DNA of 64,000 nucleotides from Caldicellulosiruptor kronotskyensis 2002 (GCF_000166775.1 NC_014720.1:1482501-1546500); one strand, 5' to 3'. Counted from the first letter of the stretch, positions 28,162 to 36,786 are shown. Numbers and translations are program-made. The notes: generated from the letters alone by a model not told the origin.

Positions 28162-29061
28162 TTATTGTTTTTTACTTCTCAGTATGTTTAAAATCTTAAG
28201 AAAGTATTCAGGTAACTCGGCTGAAAAGTGCAGAACTTCTGAAGTTATAGGGTGAACAAACTCAATTTCACCTGCATGAAGAACCTGCCCCTCAACTCCA
28301 AATTCATTTTTTGCTCTTCCGTAAATTCCGTCTCCAAGCAAAGGATAACCTATATATGATATATGAACTCTTATCTGGTGAGTCCTTCCTGTCTTCAATC
28401 TTAATTTTATAAAAGTGTATTTGTCAAACCTTTCTAAAACCTCAAAGTAAGTAACTGCTTCTTTCCCATTGGGAACAACAGCCATTTTAAGCCTATTTAC
28501 AGGATGCCTCCCAATCGGTGCATTTATTACGCCACTGTCTTCTTTTAACACACCTTCACATATAGCATAGTATATCCTCTTTATTTGATGAGATTTTAAA
28601 GCTTCAGAAAGTTTAATATGTGCTTCATCTGTTTTAGCAACAACTAAAAGTCCCGATGTGTCTTTGTCAAGCCTGTGGACAATCCCGGGTCTTATAACCC
28701 CGTTTATACTGCTAAGTCTCCCACTGAACTTGTGCAAAAGTGCATTTACAAGAGTATTTTCAAAATTGCCTGCACCGGGATGTACAACCATCCCCCGCGG
28801 TTTATTTATCACTGCTAAGTGTTCATCTTCATATAAAACCTCAATATCTATTTCTTGGGCAACAAGAGATAGTTGTTTAGGCTCTGGAATAACAACTTTG
28901 ATTATATCTCCACTCTTGACTTTATATGCAGGTTTTAAAACTTGAATTTGATTTACCCATACATTTCCTTCTTCTATTATCTTTTGAACAAAACTGCGGG
29001 TTTTAGAAAGAGCCTCAGAAAGATACCTATCCAGTCGGCCGTCAAAACCTTCTACTGTCAA
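28162..29061 (-). CDS. RluD-family 23S rRNA/tRNA pseudouridine synthase
   Basis: This 299-residue RluA/RluD-type enzyme converts uridine to pseudouridine in RNA. An S4 RNA-binding domain stands first (about 1-65: GRLDRYLSEALSKTRSFVQK). The catalytic domain has the Asp-containing motif RLDKDTSGLLVVAK at about residue 138 and ends with GRTHQIRVHISYIGYPLLGD. The TTG start overlaps the lspA stop, a neighbour pair conserved in Bacillus (lspA-rluD/ylyB, next to pyrR). The exact target uridines are unknown. Confidence 0.92.
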   Translation of the reverse strand: MTVEGFDGRLDRYLSEALSKTRSFVQKIIEEGNVWVNQIQVLKPAYKVKSGDIIKVVIPEPKQLSLVAQEIDIEVLYEDEHLAVINKPRGMVVHPGAGNFENTLVNALLHKFSGRLSSINGVIRPGIVHRLDKDTSGLLVVAKTDEAHIKLSEALKSHQIKRIYYAICEGVLKEDSGVINAPIGRHPVNRLKMAVVPNGKEAVTYFEVLERFDKYTFIKLRLKTGRTHQIRVHISYIGYPLLGDGIYGRAKNEFGVEGQVLHAGEIEFVHPITSEVLHFSAELPEYFLKILNILRSKKQ

Positions 29062-29510
29062 GGTTTTTTCTTCAGAAATATCTCTTCGCCTCCTTCTTTT
29101 AGTATCAAAAATATCAAAAGAAGCACGCCACAGGTTATAAAAAAGTCTGCAAGATTAAAAACGGGTATAACTTTTATGTCTATAAAATCTACCACATAAC
29201 CCTTAGCAATCCTATCAAAAAGGTTTCCCATCGCTCCCCCTACTATCAGCGAAAAAGAAAGCTTGTAAAGGTTGTTTGTGGACTTGAAAATCATATAACA
29301 TAAAAACAAAATGAGGACAATAGAAACCACTATAAAAAATCTTCTTTTTCCCTCTAAGATTGAAAAAGCCCCGCCTCTGTTTTGTACATAAGTGAGCGAT
29401 AAAATTCCACCCAGTAAATTAATAGAACTTCCTACAAAAACATTTTCAGCTCTTGCCTTTGTTATCTGGTCTAACACAAAAGTTAACATAATTATAATCC
29501 AGTAAACCAT
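29058..29510 (-). CDS. lspA: Lipoprotein signal peptidase (signal peptidase II)
   Basis: LspA is an aspartic membrane protease that removes the signal peptide from lipidated prolipoproteins. The 150-residue protein has four membrane helices. The catalytic Asp pair is seen in GGAMGNLFDRIAKGYVVDFI and FNLADFFITCGV. The N-terminal Asp in VLDQITKA is also typical, and NRGGAFSI is the common loop. The ATG at 29510 follows AAGGTGAT. It forms a unit with the pseudouridine synthase. Confidence 0.94.
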   Translation of the reverse strand: MVYWIIIMLTFVLDQITKARAENVFVGSSINLLGGILSLTYVQNRGGAFSILEGKRRFFIVVSIVLILFLCYMIFKSTNNLYKLSFSLIVGGAMGNLFDRIAKGYVVDFIDIKVIPVFNLADFFITCGVLLLIFLILKEGGEEIFLKKKP

Positions 29511-29555
29511 TGAATCACCTTGAATCATGTACAACTATGTTATGATATTATAATA

Positions 29556-30020
29556 TTAGCCAAACAAATCATCGTCATCATCATATAAAAACAAATCTTC
29601 GTCGTCATTATCTTCAGAACCAGGATCATAGTATTCTATATTAAATGGCTCATCTTCAAATCTAACATCAAATTCAAAAATTTCAAAGAATTTATTTAGT
29701 CTTCTAACAAAATTTTTACACTCTTCAGCAAACTTTTTCTTTCCTCTTTTTGATAAAGTAAAATCATGAGCAAAGGCTAACTTTACACGATAAACAGTAT
29801 CCTCAAGCTTTTCTATTTCTGACCAATCATAATAAATATTTGACCAATAAGTGTTATCAATTGCATTGTTGGGAAAATAATCTCGCATATTTGCCAACAA
29901 TATTTCACAAAAATTTTGAATAAACTCTAAAAATTTATCTTCAAATTCTTGAACATCTCTCTTTGGTAAACTTAAGAGTTTTAATTTATATTCTAAAAAC
30001 ATAAAAGAAGGTGTGCTCAT
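29556..30020 (-). CDS. Acidic protein with Asp-rich tail, candidate immunity protein
   Basis: A 154-residue cytosolic protein with no signal peptide. The body is helical and charged (KRDVQEFEDKFLEFIQNFCE, SKRGKKKFAEECKNFVRR). The last 30 residues are extremely acidic, ending in DDEDLFLYDDDDDLFG. The ATG at 30020 follows GGAGGT. I do not recognise a family. It is last in the toxin-immunity gene row. Acidic DNA- or RNA-mimicking tails are common in nuclease inhibitors, so a third immunity protein is plausible; that is inference. Confidence 0.6.
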   Translation of the reverse strand: MSTPSFMFLEYKLKLLSLPKRDVQEFEDKFLEFIQNFCEILLANMRDYFPNNAIDNTYWSNIYYDWSEIEKLEDTVYRVKLAFAHDFTLSKRGKKKFAEECKNFVRRLNKFFEIFEFDVRFEDEPFNIEYYDPGSEDNDDEDLFLYDDDDDLFG

Positions 30021-30113
30021 AATATCTACCTCCAAATAATTTGTTTTCGTTCCGCTTCTATAATAAATTATAATTGCTTATCAATAAAAACTTAATCAGT
30101 TATTTAATCTGGA
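30021..30113. other. Short gap between immunity candidate and acidic gene
   Basis: About 90 AT-rich bases with only the GGAGGT site of the acidic gene (minus strand). No clear terminator hairpin, so co-transcription with the upstream gene is likely. Confidence 0.5.
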
Positions 30114-30848
30114 TTACCAAATAGGCAACAGAGGTGGAGAAAGATCAAACAAACTAAAGATGCCAGGTAGACCAGCAATCTTCTTTGCTTCTTCATACCA
30201 GTGCCATGGGTCATATACGTTCGTATCATAATTTGGAGCACATTTAAATTCAATTATACCTTCAACAAGAATTTTTATTTGATTTTTCAATGCTTGTACG
30301 TCTTTTTTCAATATATACTCTGCAAGACCAGAAGAAACAATACCAAATGTATTCTTTGCATAGATTTTTTCAACATCCACAGCCATTTGATAGTTACCAA
30401 GATAATATTCAGCTGCTGACCATGCAACATAAAAGTCACGACTGCTATCAGGATATAACACTAAGACGCTATCAGTTTTTTTCTCTTCTTCATATATTTT
30501 TCTGAAAATGTTAGCAGCCTCAAGACATTCCTGCTTGAGTTTATCCATTTCACCAACCCACCTGTACATCTTGGCTAATCTGACCTTGTTTATCGCTACT
30601 GCTTCACTTTCATAGCCACATTCTTTGATAAAAGTATCAATATCTTTTTTCTTAACTTCAATAGCTTTCAAAATATACTTTTTCCCCTCTTCAAAATCTC
30701 CAAGATACATGTAATACCTTCCTGCTGCTATAAATGCAAAATTGTCCATAATACCATATCTTTCATCATTCTTTATTTCTTCTAGTTTTGTTTCAATCAT
30801 TTTCTTAAGCTTTTTAGGATTGAGCTTAATTTCCCACCACTCAGCCAT
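30114..30848 (-). CDS. TPR-like candidate immunity protein, copy 1
   Basis: A 244-residue soluble helical protein nearly identical to the one at 31252-31992. At least two TPR-like helix pairs are visible (AGRYYMYLGDFEEGKKYILK and AAEYYLGNYQMAVDVEKIYA). It starts MAEWWEIKLNPKKLKK behind AGAGGTG. Residues about 17-45 differ strongly between the copies, while the rest is almost unchanged. The position behind a toxin 3' fragment and behind the full toxin marks it as an immunity candidate. I do not recognise a named immunity family. Confidence 0.65.
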   Translation of the reverse strand: MAEWWEIKLNPKKLKKMIETKLEEIKNDERYGIMDNFAFIAAGRYYMYLGDFEEGKKYILKAIEVKKKDIDTFIKECGYESEAVAINKVRLAKMYRWVGEMDKLKQECLEAANIFRKIYEEEKKTDSVLVLYPDSSRDFYVAWSAAEYYLGNYQMAVDVEKIYAKNTFGIVSSGLAEYILKKDVQALKNQIKILVEGIIEFKCAPNYDTNVYDPWHWYEEAKKIAGLPGIFSLFDLSPPLLPIW

Positions 30849-30914
30849 TATTTTTCACCTCTAAAACATTCAAAATTTCCCGGTCCCTTCCCACCCTAAA
30901 GTTTAGCTTAAAAT

Positions 30915-31238
30915 CTATAAAATCATTTTTACCATCTCAAATGATGTTATGTTTTTGTCTCTAACCAAAATCTCTTTTAAAAACTTATTAAATCCGCCAT
31001 CTCATCTAATTTTTTGATTCTGCGAAGCATAAAACAGTGCTGCTCTATAGGTTCCTTTTTTTTCTATGAATTTTTTAAACTCTTCAAATTCTATTTTAGC
31101 AGCATCTTTATCAAGCTGTTCTCTCATGCCTTCTTCTACTTTATATAAGTATCTTTCAGAATTTGTTGAAAGCCAATCAAAAGATAGCTGGGCTAATCTT
31201 TCTTTTGTTCTTGTTTTGGGATTATAAACATTGCTAAA
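30915..31238 (-). pseudogene. Orphan toxin 3'-end fragment between the two immunity copies
   Basis: This is a copy of the last third of the nuclease domain of the large toxin, beginning at FSNVYNPKTRTKERLAQLSF and without a start. It keeps the 8-base A run (31056-31063) that the full toxin has lost, so it reads into KKGTYRAALFYASQNQKI. A Trp codon has become a stop (TGA) soon after, with the frame remaining recognisable as FNKFLKEILVRDKN to the stop at 30915. It is the left part of a tandem duplication of toxin end plus immunity gene. Confidence 0.85.
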
Positions 31239-31251
31239 TAAATTTTATTTT

Positions 31252-31992
31252 TTAGTCTTCTTGTATTGGCAGAATAGGAGGAGAAGGGTCGAATAAGCTA
31301 AAGATGCCAGGTAGACCAGCAATCTTCTTTGCTTCTTCATACCAGTGCCATGGGTCATATACGTTCGTATCATAATTTGGAGCACATTTAAATTCAATTA
31401 TACCTTCAACAAGAATTTTTATTTGATTTTTCAATGCTTGTACGTCTTTTTTCAATATATACTCTGCAAGACCAGAAGAAACAATACCAAATGTATTCTT
31501 TGCATAGATTTTTTTAACATCCACAGCCATTTGATAGTTACCAAGATAATATTCAGCTGCTGACCATGCAACATAAAAGTCACGGCTGCTATCAGGATAT
31601 AACACTAAACTTCTATTAATTTTTTTCCCTTCTTCATATATTTTTCTGAAAATGTTAGCAGCCTCAAGACATTCCTGCTTGAGTTTATCCATTTCACCAA
31701 CCCACCTGTACATCTTGGCTAATCTGACCTTGTTTATCGCTACTGCTTCACTTTCATAGCCACATTCTTTGATAAAAGTATCAATATCTTTTTTCTTAGC
31801 TTCAATAGCTTTCAAAATATACTTTTTCCCCTCTTCAAAATCTCCAAGATACATGTAATACCTTCCTGCTGCGAGAACTTTGAAAGCATGTACATAACCA
31901 TAATTTGCATCATCTTCTATTCTTGCCAGCTCTTCACTTAGTAATTTCTTAAGCTTTTTAGGATTGAGCTTAATTTCCCACCACTCAGCCAT
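31252..31992 (-). CDS. TPR-like candidate immunity protein, copy 2
   Basis: A 246-residue paralogue of the 30114 gene and the one nearest to the toxin. Residues 46-230 are almost identical to copy 1. The start region (LLSEELARIEDDANYGYVHA) and the end (PSPPILPIQED) differ. No signal peptide is present, so the protein stays in the cytosol, where an immunity protein to a nuclease would be needed. It starts 65 bases after the ancestral toxin stop at 32057, with the same AGAGGTG site as copy 1. Confidence 0.68.
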   Translation of the reverse strand: MAEWWEIKLNPKKLKKLLSEELARIEDDANYGYVHAFKVLAAGRYYMYLGDFEEGKKYILKAIEAKKKDIDTFIKECGYESEAVAINKVRLAKMYRWVGEMDKLKQECLEAANIFRKIYEEGKKINRSLVLYPDSSRDFYVAWSAAEYYLGNYQMAVDVKKIYAKNTFGIVSSGLAEYILKKDVQALKNQIKILVEGIIEFKCAPNYDTNVYDPWHWYEEAKKIAGLPGIFSLFDPSPPILPIQED

Positions 31993-32121
31993 TATTTTTC
32001 ACCTCTAAAACATTCAAAATTTCCCCACCATTCCCGCCCTTGGTAACAATTTTACTTTATTTCAATATCATCTTTACCATTTCGAACGATGCTATGTTTT
32101 CATCATTCTTTAAAATTTCTG

Positions 32122-35100
32122 TCAAATATTTGCCAAATCCGCCATCCCATCTAATCTTTTGATTCTGCGAAGCATAAAACAGTGCTGCTCTATAGGTTCC
32201 TTTTTTTCTATGAATTTTTTAAACTCTTCAAATTCTATTTTAGCAGCATCTTTATCAAGCTGTTCTCTCATGCCTTCTTCTACTTTATATAAGTATCTTT
32301 CAGAATTTGTTGAAAGCCAATCAAAAGATAGCTGGGCTAATCTTTCTTTTGTTCTTGTTTTGGGATTATAAACATTGCTAAACAGCCTGCTTTCTCCTAC
32401 TGTCGGATATTTTGAGTTTTCCAAAGCACCTTTCGCTTCTACTATTAGATATTCTCTTGGCTGTGTATTTGTAACAAAAATTAAATCTGGTCCTTTAACA
32501 CCGTGTTTTGCTTTGTATATACATTTATAGCCTAACTTAGTATAATATTCATATGCAGCTTCAACAGCAATTCTTTCAGCTAAAGCATTTGCACTTTTTA
32601 GTCCTGCTTTACTTACATATTCTTTTGCTCTTGCTATGATACTATTAGCATTTTCCAATTTTATATCTTGAGTTATAGAAAATTTGACTTTGCTATTTTT
32701 TATAATTGATGCAATTTCATCAAAATTATTGTGCTGAGCAAATTCAGAGACAGCCTTCAAAGGTTTATCATAATCCCCATTTACGACTTTTTTTGCAACA
32801 TCAAAATTGTCTTGTCCTTTGCATAAAAGAGCAAACACAGGAGATAACAGGAAATTTCCAAAGACATTTTGCCATTCATCAAACTTATGAACAATAAACC
32901 TTGCTACAATGCTTATACATTCATCACCAAAGCTAATAAATTTTGTAAGTGTTCTTGCAATATCAGCACAGTCTCCCACACCAGGTATAAAGCCAATTAA
33001 ATTTGTTAATACTCCTGCAAAATCTAATTTTGCCAAACTTGCTACAGCATCTCTTATATCTGAAAATGGTATAAATCCAGAAGTTATTTGACCAATTAAA
33101 TATCCGAATGATTTTAGAGTTCTTTCAGCTAAAAGTCCATGTCGAACTAAAATCTCACCTGCATCGCCGCAAGTTGCACCAGCTAAGATGTCTTTGATAT
33201 GTTCATACCAAGTTTTATCATAAAGATAAGGATCAAGTCCTTTTTCGAATTCTTGTTTGTCAGGATATGAATCACCATCATAATTTTTATGAAGGGGTGA
33301 ATACCCCATGCTAATTTCATTTCCATCAGTCAAACCATCTTTATCGGTATCTGCAAGATTTATCTTTGTTCCCAGTTCATCTTCTTCCGCATCAGAAAGT
33401 CCGTCATTATCGCTGTCCCATTTTTTCGGATCACTTGTTGTTTTGTAATAATACCCGTTTGCTGCACAAACCAATGGTCCAATTTCTAAGCCGTCTAAAA
33501 TTCCATCTCCATCTGTATCAGAATTTGATGGATCAGAATATACAATTGTTCCAAGACCTGTTCGTGCACCTGAAATTTCAACAGAATCTGGAACACCATC
33601 TTCGTCTGTATCAATTGGTTCTGTAACTATTTCAGTTATTCGCTTGAACACCTGTGGTAGTTGAGAAGCAGAAGATACAGGAAAATACATGCCTCCTGTT
33701 TGGGTTGCTATATCTCTCAAAAGATTTTCGTCAACGCTGGTTCCTAAACCTATAGTATATATTGTTATACCATTGTTTTTTGCTTCAGTTGTGAGATTAT
33801 TGTCGTAATATCCTTCACCATCTGTTAAAAGTATAATTACTTTTATTCTATCCTCAGAACTAAGAGAAATTAATTGCTGGTTTGCAATTCTAATGCCTTC
33901 TGCAATGTTTGTTCCTCCCCAGCTATCAATCCTGTCAATTGCATTTTTTACGGCTTGAAAATCAGTCGTTAAAGGCTGTAGTAAATAACCAAAATCATCG
34001 AAATCGACAACAGCTGCTCTATCCCCTTGTATCAAGGCATCAACAAATGATTTTGCAGCAATTTTTCTATACCCGTTTGGATCATTCCAGCTCATGCTGC
34101 CAGATGAATCTAACACGAATACAAGGTCTATATAATTGATTTGTTGATTTATTTCTCTTTCGCCTTTATTTATTGGAACCTCCCAAATTGCTTTCCATGT
34201 TGGTATATAAAATAATACAAATGTTGTAAAATGGTTTGTTTTTGCCCATACCACTTTGTTTACAGGATCAACACCTTGTTCGTCAAGTGGAACAAAAGTC
34301 ATCAAATCTTCATCAAGATAAAACATTTTTACATTTTGAAAATCTTGATTTGGGATTTTGCTTGTATCAATTGGTATAAATACTGTCGCTTCTTTGAAAG
34401 GTGCATATACTTCAATATCAACTGGTGTTGAAACTATTCCGTAAATTTCAGAAAATACTTCTTCGTCTTTTAGATTGTTTATTTCAACAAAGGATGAAAT
34501 GTCCCCTTCTGCAACAATTTCTACTTTTGTTCCAGTCTGATCGTCTTTAAAGGTTTGCTTATATTCCTCAAGTCCGTCAAGTAAACCATCAGCATCACAA
34601 TCAGGATTATTAGGATTAGTTCCTAATAAGTATTCACTTTTGTCGCTCAGTCCATCTTCATCTGTGTCAAATTTCAAAGGAGAACTTTTAAATGTAAATA
34701 TTTCAAAATAGTCATCTAAACCATCGTTATCTGTGTCTGGCAAAAGCGGGTCAGTATTGTATTTTTGTTCATCTATATTAGTTAACTTGTCTTCATCAGG
34801 ATCTTCTTGCCAGTCTGGTATACCATCTTTATCAGTATCAATTGATTTTCCATCTGTAAAGTTAAAAAGTTTTAATATTTCAAAAAAATCAGAAAGATTG
34901 TCTCCATCGGTGTCTAATTTATTTGTTTTAAGACCGAACTTTTCTTCTAAAAAATCTGGACATTTATCATTATCTTTGTCCTGAAGCTTTAAAATAGTAA
35001 TATTAAGTTCATTTAACTGTTCCCATGCTTTTCGATAAAAATGAATAGCTTGTTCATTGTTCTTTTTGCCTTCAAATTCAACACCTTTATTAAACTCTTC

Positions 35101-35622
35101 AATTGCTTTTAAAAGTTCTTTCTTTTGTTTTTGGGTAAATATACCTTGATTATTTTCACAAACTATTTTTAGATTTTCTGTAACTTTTCTTGTTACTGCA
35201 ATTAGATTTAGTTTAATTTCTTCTAAAGTTGAATCATAATGTTTTTTAAAATTACTGTGCTTTTGATAAAATTCAAGCTGCCTTACAGCCTTCTCAATGC
35301 AATCAAAAAAGTCTGAATTAGTAATTGTCGTGTCGCTATCAAAGTAATTTATGGCTTTTGTTAAATAAATTGATATCTTTTTGACTTTTTCCTCAGGGGA
35401 TGGTTTTAAGTCATAAAATAATTCAGGGAGAGTAGAAATTTTTTTAATTTGAATTTGTAAAAGTTCACGGGGATTTTGGATTTGAGAAAAGTTTTGTGAG
35501 GTTTGAAATACTGATGCATCACTCAATGATAAATTATCTGATTTGACAAAGTAAGGGGAAAAAAAGTTGATAGTAAATAAGAATACAACCAACAAAGAAA
35601 TAAATTTCTTTAAATACCTCAT
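32122..35622 (-). CDS. Large secreted polymorphic-toxin-like protein: Ca-binding repeats, VWA domain, PD-(D/E)xK nuclease tip (3' frameshift)
   Basis: 1166 residues. Residues 1-28 are a signal peptide. 30-212 are helical. 215-352 and 671-795 are thrombospondin type 3-like DxDxDG calcium repeats. 497-668 form a von Willebrand A domain with MIDAS motif DSSGS (505-509), Thr in GGTN and LLTDGEG. 805-935 are hydrophobic helices, a possible delivery region. From about 1010 a restriction-endonuclease fold is suggested by GPDLIF (Asp 1046) and YLIVEAKG (Glu 1062, Lys 1064), the PD-(D/E)xK pattern. The ATG follows GGAGGG. A lost A in the run at 32201-32207 changes the last 25 residues; the ancestral frame ends at 32057. 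Toxin function is inferred from architecture and neighbours. Confidence 0.8.
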   Translation of the reverse strand: MRYLKKFISLLVVFLFTINFFSPYFVKSDNLSLSDASVFQTSQNFSQIQNPRELLQIQIKKISTLPELFYDLKPSPEEKVKKISIYLTKAINYFDSDTTITNSDFFDCIEKAVRQLEFYQKHSNFKKHYDSTLEEIKLNLIAVTRKVTENLKIVCENNQGIFTQKQKKELLKAIEEFNKGVEFEGKKNNEQAIHFYRKAWEQLNELNITILKLQDKDNDKCPDFLEEKFGLKTNKLDTDGDNLSDFFEILKLFNFTDGKSIDTDKDGIPDWQEDPDEDKLTNIDEQKYNTDPLLPDTDNDGLDDYFEIFTFKSSPLKFDTDEDGLSDKSEYLLGTNPNNPDCDADGLLDGLEEYKQTFKDDQTGTKVEIVAEGDISSFVEINNLKDEEVFSEIYGIVSTPVDIEVYAPFKEATVFIPIDTSKIPNQDFQNVKMFYLDEDLMTFVPLDEQGVDPVNKVVWAKTNHFTTFVLFYIPTWKAIWEVPINKGEREINQQINYIDLVFVLDSSGSMSWNDPNGYRKIAAKSFVDALIQGDRAAVVDFDDFGYLLQPLTTDFQAVKNAIDRIDSWGGTNIAEGIRIANQQLISLSSEDRIKVIILLTDGEGYYDNNLTTEAKNNGITIYTIGLGTSVDENLLRDIATQTGGMYFPVSSASQLPQVFKRITEIVTEPIDTDEDGVPDSVEISGARTGLGTIVYSDPSNSDTDGDGILDGLEIGPLVCAANGYYYKTTSDPKKWDSDNDGLSDAEEDELGTKINLADTDKDGLTDGNEISMGYSPLHKNYDGDSYPDKQEFEKGLDPYLYDKTWYEHIKDILAGATCGDAGEILVRHGLLAERTLKSFGYLIGQITSGFIPFSDIRDAVASLAKLDFAGVLTNLIGFIPGVGDCADIARTLTKFISFGDECISIVARFIVHKFDEWQNVFGNFLLSPVFALLCKGQDNFDVAKKVVNGDYDKPLKAVSEFAQHNNFDEIASIIKNSKVKFSITQDIKLENANSIIARAKEYVSKAGLKSANALAERIAVEAAYEYYTKLGYKCIYKAKHGVKGPDLIFVTNTQPREYLIVEAKGALENSKYPTVGESRLFSNVYNPKTRTKERLAQLSFDWLSTNSERYLYKVEEGMREQLDKDAAKIEFEEFKKFIEKKEPIEQHCFMLRRIKRLDGMADLANI

Positions 35623-35668
35623 ATAAAACCCTCCATACTACTAAAAATTTGAATAATCTTGTAAATAT

Positions 35669-35696
35669 TCTATAATAATTATAAAAATCTTGTCAA
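35669..35696 (-). promoter_or_regulatory. Promoter of the toxin gene
   Basis: On the minus strand, a perfect TTGACA (35691-35696) and TATAGA (35669-35674) are spaced by 16 bases, about 50 bases upstream of the start codon. Confidence 0.65.
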
Positions 35697-35759
35697 TAGC
35701 TATATAGTTTTTTGGTAATTCATTAGTGTTAATTAAAAGTTAGTTAGTTTTAGTCTCTT

Positions 35760-36377
35760 TTAAAAATTATCTTTAGAAATTTTATCTATTTCTTCAACAC
35801 TATCATCAATATCATTTACATTCTTGTAATAATTTTTTCCATCAGATACCATTTCATCTTGAGGAGTATTGCTTGTTGAATGAATTCTAATTAAATTCCA
35901 CATATCTGTGCCATCATGTTCTTCTTCCCCTTGATTTGGAAACTTGTCATTGAAAGGTTTGCCCAGCACCTTTTCTTCGATTGGTCTTTGGTCTGTTTGA
36001 TAATTTTCCTGATTTTCCATATCTTTCTGGCACTCTATACAAAATTCTGTATAAGGGATTGCCAAAAGCCTTTCTATAGGAATCTCTTTTTTGCAGGACA
36101 TACAGTAGCCAAAGTTTCCCTTTTCAATTTTGGAGAGCGCTTTTTCAATCAGCTCAAGTTTTCTTTTCATGTCAGCTTTCAAGCTCATGTTCTTTTCCGC
36201 TTCAAATAGGTCTGATGCAATGTCAGCTGGATGATTGTCATAGTTTGACACCTCATTTGAATAGAGTGAGCTAAAGTTTGCAATCTGATTTTTTTTAGTA
36301 TTTTTTAAATACTCTTCTACTTCAGATTTTTTCTCTAAAAGCAATTTTTTCAGCATTTCAATTTCAGCTGGCTGCAA
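35760..36377 (-). CDS. TraR/DksA-type zinc-finger protein, YteA-like
   Basis: A 205-residue protein with an N-terminal coiled coil and a C4 zinc finger, CMSCKKEI with CIECQKDM (about residues 96-124), preceded by KIEKGNFGYC as in DksA/TraR proteins. The acidic coil tip expected for RNA polymerase binding is not obvious. The length and tail match the YteA family of Firmicutes, linked to sporulation by annotation only. The TTG start follows GGAGAG. It is probably co-transcribed with the DUF5665 gene upstream. Confidence 0.85.
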   Translation of the reverse strand: MQPAEIEMLKKLLLEKKSEVEEYLKNTKKNQIANFSSLYSNEVSNYDNHPADIASDLFEAEKNMSLKADMKRKLELIEKALSKIEKGNFGYCMSCKKEIPIERLLAIPYTEFCIECQKDMENQENYQTDQRPIEEKVLGKPFNDKFPNQGEEEHDGTDMWNLIRIHSTSNTPQDEMVSDGKNYYKNVNDIDDSVEEIDKISKDNF

Positions 36378-36406
36378 TATTAATCTCTCCTTTTACTGAA
36401 GTTTTT

Positions 36407-36685
36407 TTAATGCATATAAAACTTTACAAATTTCAATATTTCAGCAATATATCGGCCAATTACAGGAAGGTTATATTTTACGATAGCGTTAAGTACATAT
36501 AAAAGAAGAGCACCCAAAATAGAAAAGCCAAAAGCTGTTCCAAATCCCCGTGCAGCACCCGATAAGAAGTTTGTAAAAATTATCTTCTTTGGGTTTTTCA
36601 AATATTCTATATAGTAGCTAAAATTCATCCTTTCAAGTTTTAAGATAAAATCATTTAACTTTTCTTCAAATTCGTCTCTTGACAT
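36407..36685 (-). CDS. DUF5665 family membrane protein
   Basis: A 92-residue protein with a charged helix first, then a Gly-rich hydrophobic stretch (FLSGAARGFGTAFGFSILGALLLYVLNAIV) and an amphipathic end with the motif NLPVIGRYIAEILK. This is the architecture of the DUF5665 family, with no known function. Two ATG codons are adjacent; the second has better spacing from AAGGTG. Divergent from mtnP. Confidence 0.8.
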   Translation of the reverse strand: MSRDEFEEKLNDFILKLERMNFSYYIEYLKNPKKIIFTNFLSGAARGFGTAFGFSILGALLLYVLNAIVKYNLPVIGRYIAEILKFVKFYMH

Positions 36686-36713
36686 CATATCACCTTCTCA
36701 ATAAATTATTTTG

Positions 36714-36742
36714 TTGATTTTTGCACATTTTATTTATATAAT
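36714..36742 (+). promoter_or_regulatory. Promoter of mtnP-mtnA
   Basis: TTGATT (36714-36719) and TATAAT (36737-36742) with an exact 17-base spacer, 45 bases before the mtnP start. No riboswitch-like structure is seen in the short leader. Confidence 0.75.
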
Positions 36743-36786
36743 TTTTTTGAAATGCAAAAGTTTTTAATTCTTGGAGGTAAGAAAAG

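Noticed and set aside
30201..31563. Identical 72-codon plus-strand frames opposite both immunity candidates
   Set aside because: They exist only because the two minus-strand genes are duplicates; no ribosome site or protein features.
33243..34985. Repeated Asp-rich DNA segments inside the toxin gene, considered as a repeat array or CRISPR-like feature
   Set aside because: They are irregularly spaced coding repeats (DxDxDG calcium loops) with no constant repeat-spacer unit. No CRISPR array was seen anywhere in the window.
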